Positions 1-12,202 of a stretch of 64,000 bases of DNA are shown here, piece after piece (within the stretch, counting starts at the first letter, position 1; each line of letters starts with the position of its first letter). Source of the DNA: Corythucha ciliata (Eukaryota > Arthropoda > Insecta > Hemiptera > Tingidae). A program made the translations under genes and the position numbers. The DNA is taken from positions 7,874,001-7,938,000 of the forward strand of contig CM075943.1 in assembly GCA_038030265.1 (NCBI GenBank). The letters run 5' to 3'. Below the pieces are notes generated by a model that had not been told where the DNA came from, ran no database searches, and was given only the letters and a program-made list of their open reading frames with translations.

Positions 1-1360
1 TCAAGATACCATAATGATGCTGACACCATACGCCAACTTTTCTGAAAAAAGGTCATCGTGGAAACCACTTGTTGCTGAGAAAATCGACTTCAAAACCTAG
101 TCTGCAAGAGTAATATTGTAAACAATTTAAAGTTTGACGCTGAATTTCTCAGCAGGAGTGGGAGAAATTCAAGAAAATAACACTAAACGACGTAGAAATA
201 AGTCTGTCCTTTCCAACGGTGCCATCAGATTTGACGTGACTCACCTGGTTGCTAAGGTACGGACGATTTTCTTCGAGAAAACAAGACCATTTTGAAAACT
301 ACTAAATCCGTGAATATCTCGGAAACTATTAGGAATCGTATTAGGGTCAATATTAATTTTTTTGACGCATTTGTGACGTAGAACCACCAGCCTAAATATT
401 GACATCCATTTCAGAAACACCCTATATATATATATAATATTCAGGTACCAAAATAGCATATTTCATTACTTTTAATTTTTATTATTTTTTTCTCTCTTCT
501 TTTTTTTCTTCTTCAATAGCTAGCAATTGTGAGACGCGATCTTCGTATAAATGCTTGTCTCTCTATTGATAAATGCTGCTAGGCCATTGCGTAGGAAGAG
601 TCACTTTCAGAGTAGCGAGGCGCGACCACAGACGTGCATTCAAGGCTGCAAAAATCAAGAACCACGATGCGAGCTGACAGTTTTGTTTCATGAGACAAAA
701 TCGCTTGGCTTAATAATGATTGTTCAGTCAATGTGATATCGTTGCGAACCTATTCGAAGATCTGCCATATGCTCTGAGCCTGAAGTCTCGGCTATCGGAC
801 GCTTAACTGAATTCCACCCGATCTTTTGAACTATTCCATCATATCAATAGATTTAAATGTTTTGGTTGTTAATATCATTATAATTATTATTATTATTATT
901 AATTATTATTTTTGGGTCTAACGAGGCCGTTAATTAGCCGTACATATTCATGTATGTATAGTAGCTTGAGTGACGTATAGGTCTCGTGTTGTATTGTTTC
1001 CTTGAGTTCCATCTAGCACATGTATCCTGTTTTAAAGTTTTCTTCTGCCTGATTCCCACGCAGTAGATACCTAGTTCTTCGAAGGCGTTCTTCTCTTAAC
1101 ATCAGATAAGTTCTGCTTTCATTCAGAATATCTATGGCATGATTCTTTGTGCTTGTTTTTCAGGGCTTTTGGGATCTATGATTGCGTATAAATTTCATGA
1201 TAGCGCCTACATTAGATGGTTCAAGAGCCTCTTCAAGTCTGTTGAAAATAGTACACCTACCGCACATCGAGAGCAGTGCAAATGAAAATGTTCAACTGTA
1301 TCAACTGTTGAACTCTCTCGTTATCGTTTTCGACGTCCGGCATCCTTTTTCTGCATCCCG

Positions 1361-1533
1361 GAAAAAACCGGGCCTTTTTTAAATTAAATAACTAACTATT
1401 ATAGTTCAGAAAATCAACGTTTTTCTATAATGAAATAAAATATTTATTATTATTCGCCTCTTATCTGAAAAAATTTTTTTTTGTATTTGGCGAGTTTTAG
1501 CCCTTCTTTTATCCCAACGGGAGCAAATGTTCC
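1361..1533 (+). repeat. diverged direct repeat, first copy (second at 2046-2235)
   Basis: Both copies run from an AAAAACCGGGCC-like start, through an AT-rich middle and a TTTGGCGAGTTTTAGCC-like phrase, to CAACGGGAGCAAAT. They lie in the same orientation about 690 bp apart and differ by many substitutions and small indels. They may be pieces of one unidentified dispersed repeat. No terminal repeats or ORF were seen. Confidence 0.6.
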
Positions 1534-2045
1534 TATACGTATTCGCTCCATCCCATAGCTTACTATAATAAGTGAAAGGAAGCCTACCCGCGTTACACAG
1601 GAGACACCATGAGGAGCTTGGCTGATTAGCCTCCCAAGGAGTTTGTTCTCCCCGCATATGTGGAAATTACGGTCGTCATATAATAGTAATGAAACTCAAT
1701 GTGGCAAAATCTGAAAAATTACGATTTTAACAACTTCTGTACATCTCTTTCATGCCCAACCTCATCATTCCTGAACGTATTGGCCCCTTATTCACAAGTT
1801 TTGTTTGTTTTACGGTGACCATATGCAAGTTTGCACTTGCATATTATGAGGAGCCGGAATCAATTTCGAATGAAAGGACTACATGGGAAGCGAAGGACGC
1901 AACTGATTTTTCCCTATTGGGTGTAATGTAAATGTTGAATAGTACATTAGTTTGCAACGACATGACACCGAGCCACAAAATTTTTTCTGGGTAGAGACGG
2001 GTCAGCAGCAATAAGGAGGGGGGACATTCTTTATCAGCATCTCTA

Positions 2046-2235
2046 CAAAAACCGGACCTCTTGAAACTGAATAAATAATTATTAGAGCCCAGCGAATTTA
2101 TAGTTTATTTCCTCTCCTTTACTGATTATTTTTATCAACATTATTGCTTGAACATTCGCCTCCTCTTCGAAAATATATTTTTTTGAATTTGGCGGGTTTT
2201 AGCCTTTTTATTATATCAACGGGAGCAAATTTCCC
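2046..2235 (+). repeat. diverged direct repeat, second copy
   Basis: This copy pairs with 1361-1533 in the same orientation. It shares the ACCGGACCT-like start, the ATTCGCCTC block, the GGCGGGTTTTAGCC phrase and the terminal CAACGGGAGCAAAT. The origin is unknown. Confidence 0.6.
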
Positions 2236-2717
2236 AACCCTCAAAAAAATTCACTTTTTTTTCGAGTCGAATAACTTGGTTTTCCATATGACTTTGACTG
2301 ACATGTAAAAAACGTTTCATGTCAGTTTTAAACATTTACTGTACAGTTTTCAAAAAACTGAAGCTATAAAGTACCAGGTTATGAAAAATTCAACTTATGG
2401 GCGTCTTACGAAGCAAGTAGCGCGAAAATGTACACCAAACGTTACTATTACCCACGCTCTGCCAGAACCACCACCCTCAAATCCCTTTTTGAGACGTCAA
2501 AAAAGTTGTATGTAAATATATGAAGGCTGATTTCATTTGAGGCAATCCGAAGAAAAACTCGTTATTCGCAGAGTATAGAAAAAGTTTTTTTCACAACATG
2601 CCTCCCTACTTTTTTTTTTGCACGCCCACTACGGATAACGTTTATCAAAACAGCCCTATTTATTATTCTTTGTTTCAAAACAGAATTTTAATTAAAAAAA
2701 CAAAACAAGGTCAGTTT

Positions 2718-4190
2718 CATGCGCGGATCCAGAGAGAGGCTCAGGGGGCTTGAGCTCCGTCCTTTGGGGCAGCACTCGATAGGTGTTCAGGGTCCCACGC
2801 CCATTAATGGTCCGTTTAGCCAGCTTCATACGGTTGGAATAGTCAACCAACCAAGTTTACAGCACGAAAGTTGTCAGTTTATACAGTCGACCTTAAGGTG
2901 CATGCAACCAATGCTATGGTGGGGGGAGGGGAGAAAGGTCGACTAGTCAGTAAAGTGAGGACGACCCATGGATCGGTTTATTAAAGGGCGTGAATAGCCA
3001 TGTTTGCCCATTTTTCGGTTGTATATAGCCACTTTGAAGGCGTGAATCGTCGTCTGTAGTCTCTGTAGGGGTTCAGTTTGAACATTTTTAGACCGCGTGG
3101 TGATTTCTTTGCCATATTTGCGGCGCTGAAAAGTACGCCAGTATGTAATTTTTAGGGCGTAAATAGCAAGTTCTACTATTTTTAGTACAGGAATCGGCTT
3201 TGTCGACTTTAGACATTTTAAAGGCGTGAAGGCTCAGTTTGGGCATTTGACGCGCAAAACGGTCGATTTCACCATTTTCTGGACAGGAATAATCTGCTTA
3301 GGGCTTTTCAAAACGAGAATCGTCAGTTTCAAACATTTATAGGCCGCATGTAGAGTTTAGCTTTACCAATCTTATAGGGCTTGAATAGCCAAAACGATAT
3401 TTTAAGTTCACGAAACCGTCAATTTAATCAATTTTAGAGTGCTTACCGTTAGTTCAACCATTTTGTATGGTTTTTGGAGCGAGAATTATTGTCAATATGG
3501 CTGTATTTAGGGAGAGAAATTGCCAGTTCAGAAATTTTCTACAGACGTTAATGGATCAGGCGCGAATCGTCAGTTTTGCCGATTTCATGGCTTAAGGCTT
3601 ATGGATATAATCAGTTTTGGGGGACGCTTATAGTCATGAGTTTTGTTATTTATGTGGCGCTAATAGCACGTTGTGCCATTTTTGGCACCCAAATGGTAGA
3701 TTTTGCCATTTTTAGGGCAGAAATAATCTAGTCGGGTGTTTTAAAAACGCGAATCGCCAATTTTTTTACTTTTAGGGCGCAATTAGTTCTGTCAAGCCAA
3801 GACGCAATTGATCAGTTGGGCCATTCTTGGAGCGCGAATAGAAGGTTTTTGCAGTTTTCAGGGCAGGAATGATCTGTTGAGGAATTTTCAGAGCGAAAAT
3901 CGTCAGCTAAGCCATTTTTATTACGACGATATTTTCAGAGCGGGATTTTTAGGGCTTTGTCGCGGACGGGCGTGAAGTCATTTTGACTGTTTTCGAATGG
4001 GATTTCCAGAGCACAAATAGTAGGTTTGGTCCTTTTCAAGGCGGGAATCGCCAGTTTTTCCATTTAGGGACGTAATTGTAGACGGTTTATCCGTTTTTAT
4101 GGCGGGAATAGCAGTGAATGGCTGTCAAACCGTCTTTAGTCAGAGCGAAGCACACAATCTCTCCATGAGCCAATCCTGGATCCTCGTCTG
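2718..4190. mobile_element. non-autonomous hAT-like element filled with ~30-bp degenerate phrases (family 1)
   Basis: The left end reads CATGCGCGGATCCAG and the right end reads CTGGATCCTCGTCTG, an imperfect terminal inverted repeat. GGCTCA follows at comparable depth on both arms. The flanking octamers are GTCAGTTT (2710-2717) and GTCTGTTT (4191-4198), a 7/8 match of the 8-bp size typical of hAT insertions. From about 2990 to 4110 the interior is a run of loosely repeated phrases of roughly 30-33 bp built on GGGCGNGAATCGTCAGTTT and GCCATTTTTAGG. There is no transposase ORF. The right-hand end sequence (GGCTGTCAAACC, then an AGAGCGAA block) recurs in inverted orientation near 15890-15945, so this is a family. 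The hAT assignment is inferred from TSD length and terminus style. Confidence 0.6.
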
Positions 4191-4379
4191 GTCTGTTTTA
4201 TGAGTTTGGGAATAGGGTGAATGTGGACACAAATTAATAAATTAATGCCTACTTTGATTTTGCCTACTTTGATACATTATCATGTTAAACTGGGACGTGG
4301 GATGAACGGCAAACGGCTTTGCAATGAACCACCTGAACGTTTCACCTCCAAAAAAACCTAATAATCTTCAAATTCCACC

Positions 4380-6240
4380 CAAAAAACTTATTTCCCACTT
4401 GAAAATCGTCGTTTTTGACAAGATTTGGTCCCCCAATCCAGGAGGTCAATGTTTGTCAATATTATGTGGACAAGGATAGGTTCAAACGAATTCAAGCATT
4501 TTATAGCGTTCTTACTAGATTGAGAACTGGACATTACATTAAAAATGGTCATTTTGCACCAAACCGATTCACAGGTAAGATTAAGAAAAACGCTGATTTG
4601 CGCCAAAAGTAACAAAATCGCTGATTCACAGCTAAAATTGATTTTAAAAAGCGATAAATTCAAAGCTAAAAGTAAAACATCGCCAATTTGAAACCAAAAT
4701 TGTGAAAATTGCTCGATTTTTTGCGGATAAAATTGAGAAGAAGCGGTAATTCACTCCTGAAATTGAGGGAAAACGCTCATTAGTAGCTAAAAATGAGAGA
4801 AATAGCCGCAAAATTATATAATTTGTTTCAATACTGTAAGTGTCGGGGTCTAAATATCCGCGAATTTTCAAATTTCCGGTTTTATCATAATTTCAAGCAG
4901 CTAGATATTCCTGGATTTAATTAGGCGAGTTTCACAGTTTAATTCAAGCGACATTGAAAAAGTTTTCAGGCAATTTTATTTTTTGTTTTTAGGCAGGCCG
5001 GTCCCGACTGCACCAATATACCATGGTGAATAGCCGTGTAATTGCAACATTATACAAGTGCCAAGCATTGACTTTTCATGTTTGGGACCTAAATTGAGTG
5101 AAATAACTGCTTTCCCGCTGACTGTCCGCAAAATTGCAAGTTTCGGCTCTTGGTGCTTCCATAAATGCAAGTTCCGTGTCTAATGTCAAGAAAATTGTAA
5201 GTTTAGGGTCTTAATTTCATGGAAATTGCAAGTTTTGGTGCAAATATCCGTGAATTTTTTTTGTTGGCTCACAACCAGACCCTGGTCTAGCCGGCTACGG
5301 CTGACGACGGCGCTGTGACGTAACCTGAGAAGAGTGACACGCCCCCTCACCAACCAACAAAATTGCAAAATTTGGCTCCAATAATCACTGAAAATTAGCG
5401 ATATTGCGAGTTTCACGTAATAATTTCAGTGAAATTGCAAGTTTCGACCCTTTTTACCATCACGTTCCCTTGAGTAAAGGAATTTAGTTGTTTTTTTTTT
5501 GTTTAGAATGGGTGGACCCAGCTGGACTATAGCAGACCCCCGACTGCGCCAATGCCATGACGAATAGCCGTGTAATTGTAACATTTACACATATAAGGTA
5601 TAATATATACAAGATTTGACGTTGTAATGCCTATATTATGGTTCCTGCAATAAAGTGAAATACATAAATAACTATTTGTGAGCTTGCAATTTCGGGTCTT
5701 TTCAGCGAAATTACTAGTTTCCTGGCTGAATAACCTTGCAACTCTGCGGCTAAAATAGAGAAAATACGCTGATTCCCAGTTTATTTAGGTCCTTTATCGG
5801 ATAAAATTGAGAAGGCGCACTAAAGAGCTGTTTTTGGATCAAGAACGCGGCGAAAAGTTTGGAAAAATCGCTAATAATCGTGGCTAAAACTACGAAAAAG
5901 CGCTCATTCGTGGTTTCTCGATGCAACTTCCAGACTAAGATGGAGAAACAAATCGCTGATTTGAGGTGTATAGAGAACATTTTACGGTGAAAAAACACAA
6001 TATAGAAAAATACGGTAACGTGCTGTTCATGGGCCATGCCTGCGGCTGAAATGAAGAACAAAAAACAACGCTAATTCAGGGCTAAAATTCAGAAAAATGG
6101 CTTAATCGCGGCTAAATGTGAGGAAAATTAAAACTTTTTAATTTCACGAATAAAGTGTACCTAGTGAAAGCTCTGATTCACAGCTAAAATTGATAAAATT
6201 CGAATTTGCGGCTGAAATTGAATATACGCCAATTTATGGT
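4380..6240. repeat. degenerate phrase arrays, families 2 and 5
   Basis: 4560-4810 and 5720-6240 consist of phrases such as GCTAAAATTGAGAAAA and AGCGCTAATTCG (family 2). 4830-5460 consists of phrases around GAAATTGCAAGTTTCGGGTC (family 5). Two related blocks containing CCCGACTGC, CACCAAT or GCCAATG, and GAATAGCCGTGTAATTG lie at about 4990-5050 and 5520-5580. The stretch 5880-5990 (GAAAAAGCGCTCATTCGTGG) is clearly related to 31387-31500. No ORF and no convincing element termini were found. Confidence 0.55.
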
Positions 6241-8205
6241 TTCTGGAGACAACTTGCGCGGATGCAGTCATAATTTGTTCAGCCAGCGTCATCGTCTAGT
6301 CACTCATTCCACATGTGAAGCATTTGAAGGTCAAATGAAATAATGGTTATTCATAGTAGGTACCAGCACGCCTTAAATATTTTTTCTTTTTATTCCCTTT
6401 CCTCGTCCCTTGGATAAAGTAAACGCTCATCCGTAAGTATTCCAACCGTGAATTATACGGGTGGCGTGAATACAGGAAAACCGAGTGTGAAAGAATGGTG
6501 GTGGGGGGGGGGAGTGCGAGGGGCATTAAAGGTCAGTAAAGATAGGTAAGGGAGACGCAGGTGAAACTTTGGCCAGGGTCACCCATATTTTCCTCGTTAT
6601 CTCGCCGCTCTCCTCCATGACCAAGAAGGTTGTACCTTATACAATTGCTTTATACAATCTCTCTCTCGTTCACTCCCTCTCTCTCTCTCTCTTTGCTATT
6701 GTTCACGTGAGCCGAACGATCGGTTATCGAAAAACCACTATCGTTGAATTGGTGACCATTCGATAGTCGAGAGAAACTTCAATGTTCGAAATTATCATAT
6801 TCAAATAAATAAGGGGGGAAATAAGGGTTTTAAGATGTAACCTTAACAGCAGCCAAAGGAACTGCTAAAATATTCTCATTCACAGTTAATTCCGCAGTAA
6901 CTTACAATGCTGATTGAAGTAACTTAATTTGTCGTTGAGAATGTAACTATTTTAGATTCTGATACTTATACGCGAACCTCTTCTGCTTATACGTTTCTCA
7001 TTCTGCGTCAAGAGTTATTGCAGAATAAAAAGAAACTCAGCGGCAAGAAAGAGAAAACTTGGATGCAGGGAGGGATTCAACCCTTGAGCATCTCTTAACA
7101 AAGAGCTCTGCTTTCGTATGGTCATTCAAGTGCATTCAACCCTTCTTTTGAAACTGAATAAACATGATACAGGATTATTCAATTTTTTTTTTCTTAGTAG
7201 CGAGGAATAGAATTTTCTATTCGACCCTTCCACTCTTATTCACCCAGGTGAATTTCTTTTCAAGGTAAAAGTACTCTCTGAGGGGTGGAGGGAATTGCGA
7301 CACTTTGCACTGTAGCCTTTGCAGTTGGACGGCTCAAGCGAATAATCCTATCAAAACGTGTGATACGATTGTACTTCAATTATTACACAGGGAGTTATCT
7401 TATTTTATCTTAACTGAAATATATCCCTAGAGCATCTACCGTACTCCCTCCTCGCTCGGTGTAAGAAAAGTTATACTAGTGGTGGATTTACAGGGTGGGT
7501 TTTGGGGGGTTTAACTCCCCCCCCCCGCCACTAAGAAGTCTACTATAATTTCAGATCGTCTTTCGAGAGATTTATTTTATCTTTTACCAAAAGGTCTGTA
7601 GAACGGAGAGCAGCACGGATTATTCGTCGACCCCCTCCAACGCAGCGATTTTGCATTCGGCACCAATCCTGAATTTAAAGGTCTCGTTTCAATCTCCAGG
7701 AAATGTTGTAAACGCAGCAGTATCCCATTTTTCAAATAAGTCTAAACACGTTCGTAGCTATAGCTAAAGAAAGAAAGATGTGGGCAGCTTTTTACACTCC
7801 GTCTTGAGCCATCGACCCGCCTCGATGTCGGACCTGTTCAGAGCTCATCGGCAGCCACAAACAAAAAAAAAAAAAAGTGGCACCAAAATACGTGCGATTT
7901 CTCCCCGAAATTACAACCCGAAACTTGCAATAACGCGGATATTCAGACAGGAAACTTCCAATTTCGTGTGTATTCGTCAGGCTTTTGGCGCTCTTTCGTC
8001 TAACCGGCTAGCCTAGCCTGCGGGTTCCGATGCCGCAGACAGTGGTGCCAAAACGATTTCAACGAGGTGTAGCAGATCTCGGAAAATGTACCAACCCTCC
8101 ACAAGTGATGTGCCTAAGGGTGGGGGTGGGGGAGGGTCTTCGCCCTTTAAATGGAAAAATAAATTTGTTTTTTCCCCCTAATTTTAGCCTCTATTTAACA
8201 CTTTG
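6241..8205. other. intergenic DNA with simple repeats, no gene seen
   Basis: I see a G-run at 6499-6512, a CT-rich microsatellite at 6656-6694, a C-run near 7518-7528, an A-run near 7860-7876 and a GTGGGG-rich patch near 8118-8135. The open frames here have no recognisable motifs. Confidence 0.55.
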
Positions 8206-8312
8206 TCTCCAATGTGTTTCACGAATTATTATTAATTTTAGCAGCGGTTTAATCAGCGACTTTTGTCAATTCCCGCACGAAACAAAAACGAAAATGTGAT
8301 AGATGGTCTTTG
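8206..8312 (-). pseudogene. Ty1/copia integrase fragment, downstream half
   Basis: Read on the minus strand from 8312 leftwards, this continues the copia integrase frame that stops at 12412 on the far side of the inserted gypsy element. The joined reading gives the conserved block after the first catalytic region (a KDHLSHFRF-like stretch, where copia elements have KDDYSHY-like residues). It is followed by a VRELTKVAD-like block and then stops. The continuity across a 5-bp target duplication supports the assignment. Further left I lose the similarity. Confidence 0.5.
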
Positions 8313-8317
8313 ATCAC

Positions 8318-8531
8318 TGTAAACCAATTGACTTTAAAATTAAGGGAAAACTGGGTTTTTATAATAATCGAGACCGATTCACGAACGGGGCTCTATTGAT
8401 ACAATGTTCTATTGAGAAATCAATAACCTCATTGTAACCTCGTAGGTACATCATAAAGTGTAAAAGAATAAGTTTCTTCTTGAAACTTATCCACTACTCC
8501 ACTGAGTAGTGGAGGTACCTAGTCCGTCACA
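8318..8531 (-). repeat. 3' LTR of the first gypsy element
   Basis: This is 214 bp, starting TGTAAACCAATTGACTTT and ending TAGTCCGTCACA on the plus strand. It differs from the 204-bp partner LTR by a few substitutions and by a replaced stretch near 8482-8505, where the partner has GGTGACGTCACA. Confidence 0.9.
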
Positions 8532-8544
8532 TCCCCCTTTCTTT
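8532..8544 (-). promoter_or_regulatory. polypurine tract of the first gypsy element
   Basis: On the minus strand AAAGAAAGGGGGA directly precedes the 3' LTR. This is the expected position and composition for the plus-strand DNA primer of a Ty3/gypsy element. Confidence 0.75.
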
Positions 8545-8556
8545 GAAAGCGCACTG

Positions 8557-9971
8557 TCAGTTGAATTGTAGACGTTGAGGAGGCTTCACCAGGCGTCCAC
8601 TGGCAGTGCGGACTTCTTTGGGCTTGAAGGCTGGAGGAAGCATTGTGGCAGTCGATGTCTGGATCAGGGCAGGAGGTGCAGTGCTGGTACGAGGACTGAT
8701 TTTGATCGGAGACCCACAGGATTTCTGTGTCTCTGACGTCACTCTGGGAGGCGAAGTCATGACTGATTTGTGGCTAGTCTGTGATTCAGGCTGCGGTGCT
8801 ACAAATTCCTTGTCATTAGGCTGTCGATCTAGTCGAGACTGTAGGAACCAGGAATTTCTTCGGTACTTTGCACCATCGGCTGTCTGGATCACATACGAGT
8901 TAGTGTCACTTAACTTTTGGATTACTTCCGCAGGCACCCAATGTCTCGGTGATTTTCTCCACAAGATGTGATCTCCGTTGGCAAAGAGCATTGGCGCGGA
9001 TTTTCCTCTGTCTGCGGCGGTTTTCTCCCTCTCATGCATCTTTTTTAGTGTTAGCCGTACCTCTTCTGGCTTGATCAAATGTGGGTTAAGAGTAGACTGC
9101 AGACATGGGAGAAGAGTTTTCGTTCTTCTACCCATGAGACGTTGCGCTGGTGAGCCGATGTTACCCCTTGGCGTATTACGCTGATTTCGGATCAGAGTTG
9201 TCGGTAAGGCGTTTTTTCAAAAGTAATTTGGCTTCTTGGACATAGCGCTCCGCTAACCCATTTGAACGTGCAAACTCTGGACTTGATATTCTGTGTCGAA
9301 TCTCCCAGGACTTGAGGAAGTCCTTGAACTCACTGCTGGAATATTGGGGACCACCGTCGGAGTTCACTTGGTCCGGGATTCCGAAGGTTGCAACCAACGC
9401 TTCAGGTTCTTGATAACCGCTGAGCTAGTGGTAGATGTTAATTCAACAAAGTCGTAAAATCCAGAGTAGCTGTCTGCTATGACGAGAAAGTCGCGGTGAT
9501 TGAGGTTGAAAAGGTCCTTTCTGGAATTTCACCTGTGGTAATCTGCTCCATTGGCTTATTTTTTTGGAGTTTTTGGCAGGTTGGGCAACTTTCCACATAA
9601 GATCTGATGTGTTGTGCCATTTTTGGCCAAAATACATTTTCTCTAGCCAATTTGGTGCAGCCTTCTATTCCTCTATGACTGCGGTGAATTTCCTTCAGTA
9701 GAATTTCCACCATTGTTTGAGGAATGACAATTTGTTCTCCTTTCACGATCAAATTGTTGTAAAGTCCCAGTTCTTCTCGAAAACTAAAATAAATTTGAAC
9801 CTGTTCAGGGAGGAGTTTTTTGTCATCCGGCCATCCGTTTAAAATAAAATTTTTAACTTCCTTCAGCGTCGGATCCTGCACAGTTGCTTCCTCAAGTTGT
9901 TCCAAACGCGATTTTGAGAATGGAATGGCAACATGAATAGTTATTTCCGGTGGTTGGTCAAATTCAGGCAA
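8557..9971 (-). pseudogene. gypsy integrase, broken
   Basis: Three minus-strand frames together cover integrase. 9477-9971 carries the zinc-binding region (IHRSHRGIEGCTKLA then SCPTCQKLQ), which recognises the viral DNA ends in this family. 9176-9397 carries the second catalytic block (VNSDGGPQYSS, with its Asp) and the catalytic Glu in NGLAERYVQEA. 8557-9135 is the basic, Pro/Ser-rich C-terminal tail with an ILWRKSPRHWVPAEV SH3-like stretch. The first catalytic Asp region, between the frames around 9440-9500, is frameshifted. The gaps at about 9136-9175 and 9398-9476 are frameshifts rather than introns. Non-functional as it stands. Confidence 0.8.
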
Positions 9972-10023
9972 ATTTTGTATGTCCCTACTGAGTGGGTCAG
10001 CGATAAAAAGCTCTTTTCCTTTT

Positions 10024-10977
10024 TTATAGACCGCTGTACGGCATTATCTCAAATAAAATTCGTTGGAGTCGAGCTGGAGCCTTGTGCAGTGGTTTTTTGA
10101 AAATATTCTCGAGCGGTTTGTGATCGCTCTCCACTACCAGGTGCGTGTTTCCCCAGACATGGGAATGGTATTTCTTGCAAGCAACCAAAATTGCTAAAGC
10201 CTCTTTTTCTATCTGGCTGTAGTTTCGTTCTGATTTGGTGAGTGCCTTTGAGCTGTAGGCTATGGGTTGATCATTCTGAATTAGACAGGCGCCAACAGAA
10301 TGTTCACTCGCATCTACGGAGAGAGTGACGGGCTCATTGGGGTTGTAGTGGCGAAGGACTGGAGCTTTCTTGATTTTTGACAACAGTAAATCAAATGCTG
10401 ACTGCTGTTCGGGACCCCAGTACCACTCTAACTCTTTATGTAGCAGCTGGCGTAGAGGCTGAGTCAAATCTGAGAGATTTTGTATGAATTTTGACAGGTA
10501 TGTAACCATGCCCAAAAATCTTTGAAGTTCATTGACATTCTCAGGTATTTCGAATTTTTCCAAACTTGCTACTTTTTCAGGGTCTGCCTCTATTCCTTTT
10601 TCAGAAATGACGTGTCCGAGGAAAACCACCTTCGGTGTATTGAAAATACATTTCTCTGGATTCAGCTTCAGTCAGGCTTTTTTCAGGGTGTTTAGGACAT
10701 CTTGAGTGATAATTTCCAGTTCTTCTTTGTTTCTTGCATGACAAAGAATATCATCCATTGCAACTTCCACGCCTTTTTTTCCTCCGAGCAGGGTCGACAT
10801 CCACGTCTGGAACACTTCAGGGGCCGAGCTTAAGCCAAACGGGAGTCTGAGAGTGCGAAATCTTCCCCATGGCGTCGAGAATGCCAAGTAATTTGACGTT
10901 CGGCGGGATACTTTTATTTGCCAAAATCCTCGAGTGCAGTCTAGTTTGGAATATATTTTGGAACCATGAAGAGCCAT
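10024..10977 (-). pseudogene. gypsy reverse transcriptase and RNase H, broken
   Basis: 10672-10977 holds the RT palm: SKLDCTRGFWQIKVS, the LPFGLSSAPEVFQ block and the catalytic box. Here the box reads AMDD instead of the usual YxDD, so the conserved Tyr is lost. 10024-10629 holds the RT thumb/connection (GHVISEKGIEADPEKV, LQRFLGMVTYLSKFI) and RNase H (SVDASEHSVGACL, IEKEALAI, ESDHKPLE). The two are separated by a frameshift near 10630-10675. Upstream, at about 10980-11045, an out-of-frame ICIDLTDVNKNIKRRQYP block marks the fingers region. About ten residues are missing just after it. Confidence 0.85.
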
Positions 10978-11020
10978 GGGTATTGGCGGCGCTTTATGTT
11001 TTTGTTAACGTCTGTAAGGT

Positions 11021-11215
11021 CTATGCAAATGAAATTAGCGATTTCACGATCGATTTGTTCACACGAAGCTTACATTTATTTACTTCGTTTATCGTGATTA
11101 TGTCACATTGCGCGCCGGTGTCCAATTTGAAGATTACCGAGTGATTTCCAGGAAATGTAATGGGCTCATTCCAATCCCCTTTCGCTGGAGATCGCCTTCT
11201 GAACCGATCCAACAT
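11021..11215 (-). pseudogene. gypsy aspartic protease, truncated
   Basis: The minus-strand frame contains SVIFKLDTGAQCDII, the DTGA catalytic motif of retroviral-type aspartic proteases. The C-terminal half, which should carry the ILG-like flap-helix motif, is absent, and the frame runs almost directly into RT fingers sequence. An internal deletion has therefore removed the end of protease and the start of RT. The same region recurs as a fragment at 27864-28409. Confidence 0.75.
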
Positions 11216-12081
11216 ACAAGTCCATTGTTGAGCCTAATTCCTCGAATGATTTCTCGCAAGTATTAACTGATTTTGAGAAACAAAATTGATCAAAATGGCC
11301 TCTAAAATGGCATTTTGTACATCGGTGTTTATATGAAGGACAGGATCGGCGCCCGTGTTCAGTTCCACACCGTCGACAATGGAATGTTTCATTTTTGGAT
11401 TTCTGCCTTTTCTGATCATTTTTCGATTTTTTAGTTTCGTGATGTTTTTTGTTAATCGCATTTATTTCCACCTGGTCTTTCCTTATGCCATTCATTTGCT
11501 TACACGCTAATTCCGCGGCTCTGCAAGCTGAGACGGCTTTGTCGTAATCAAGGTTGTCTGTTGACAGCAGCGATTTTCTGACCTCATCGTCAAGTATACC
11601 TACGACAATTTTATCACATAGAAATTCGTCTCTAAGGGTCCCGTATTGACATTTATTTGCCTGATTTATCGCTTCCGTAAGGAATTCGTCAAAGGGTTGA
11701 CCCGTTTTTTTGTGACAAGCGATTGAATAATAATCGCTCGTAGGTTTTATTTACCTTGGGTAGGAAGTACGCGTCAAACAGTGATTTGATGTGTTTCATT
11801 GATTTCTTCTGATCCTCGGTGAGTTTGAAGGTCTTATAAATCGTTATCGCTTCTGGACCCAACACCGTCATAAAAGTCGCGACCTGTTTTTGCGGGCTCT
11901 TTTTACTGAGGTTAATCGCTTCGGCGTACCAATCAAACGATTGAACCCATTCTTCCCACTGACCTGCGACATTTTGCTTATCCGCAAATTTGAACGGTGG
12001 CGGTGGTCGAAGATTTACGGCCTCGTCTTCCGACATATCGTAGAATTCCTGTAGGTTTATTCCAAACGCCGCAAACCACAA
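11166..12081 (-). pseudogene. gypsy gag, broken
   Basis: 11689-12081 encodes a capsid-like region beginning near the element start (ADKQNVAGQWEEWVQSFDWYAEA, KQVATFMTVLGPEA), typical of Ty3/gypsy gag. 11166-11495 encodes the nucleocapsid part with two zinc knuckles (HCRRCGTEHGRRSCP and CTKCHFRGHFDQFC) after a Lys/Asn-rich stretch. The segment 11496-11688 continues gag in another frame. Gag would form the particle that packages the element RNA. Several frameshifts separate the pieces. Confidence 0.8.
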
Positions 12082-12189
12082 CTCGTAGAAGGGGCTGCTC
12101 CTGGACGAACCGCTGCGCGTTTGGACGGGAATGGCTGCGACGGCGAAAAACTGACTAGGTACCTAACGAACGATCTCACTCACTACACT

Positions 12190-12202
12190 GGTTTCGGCAC
12201 CA
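12190..12202 (-). promoter_or_regulatory. primer-binding site, tRNA-Phe type
   Basis: On the minus strand TGGTGCCGAAACC directly follows the 5' LTR. It is complementary to the last 13 nt of eukaryotic tRNA-Phe including CCA (GGTTTCGGCACCA), recalled from the common tRNA-Phe sequence. Confidence 0.75.

Larger units (their letters stand above)
1..2709. other. AT-rich intergenic DNA, no recognisable gene
   Basis: I find no credible coding region here. The short open frames have no family motifs. The stretch holds a TA microsatellite near 425-440, a TTA/ATT run near 885-910, and one diverged direct repeat that is listed separately. Nothing else could be assigned. Confidence 0.6.

Noticed and set aside
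6656..6694. CT-rich run as a core promoter element
   Set aside because: No gene lies downstream; it is a simple microsatellite.
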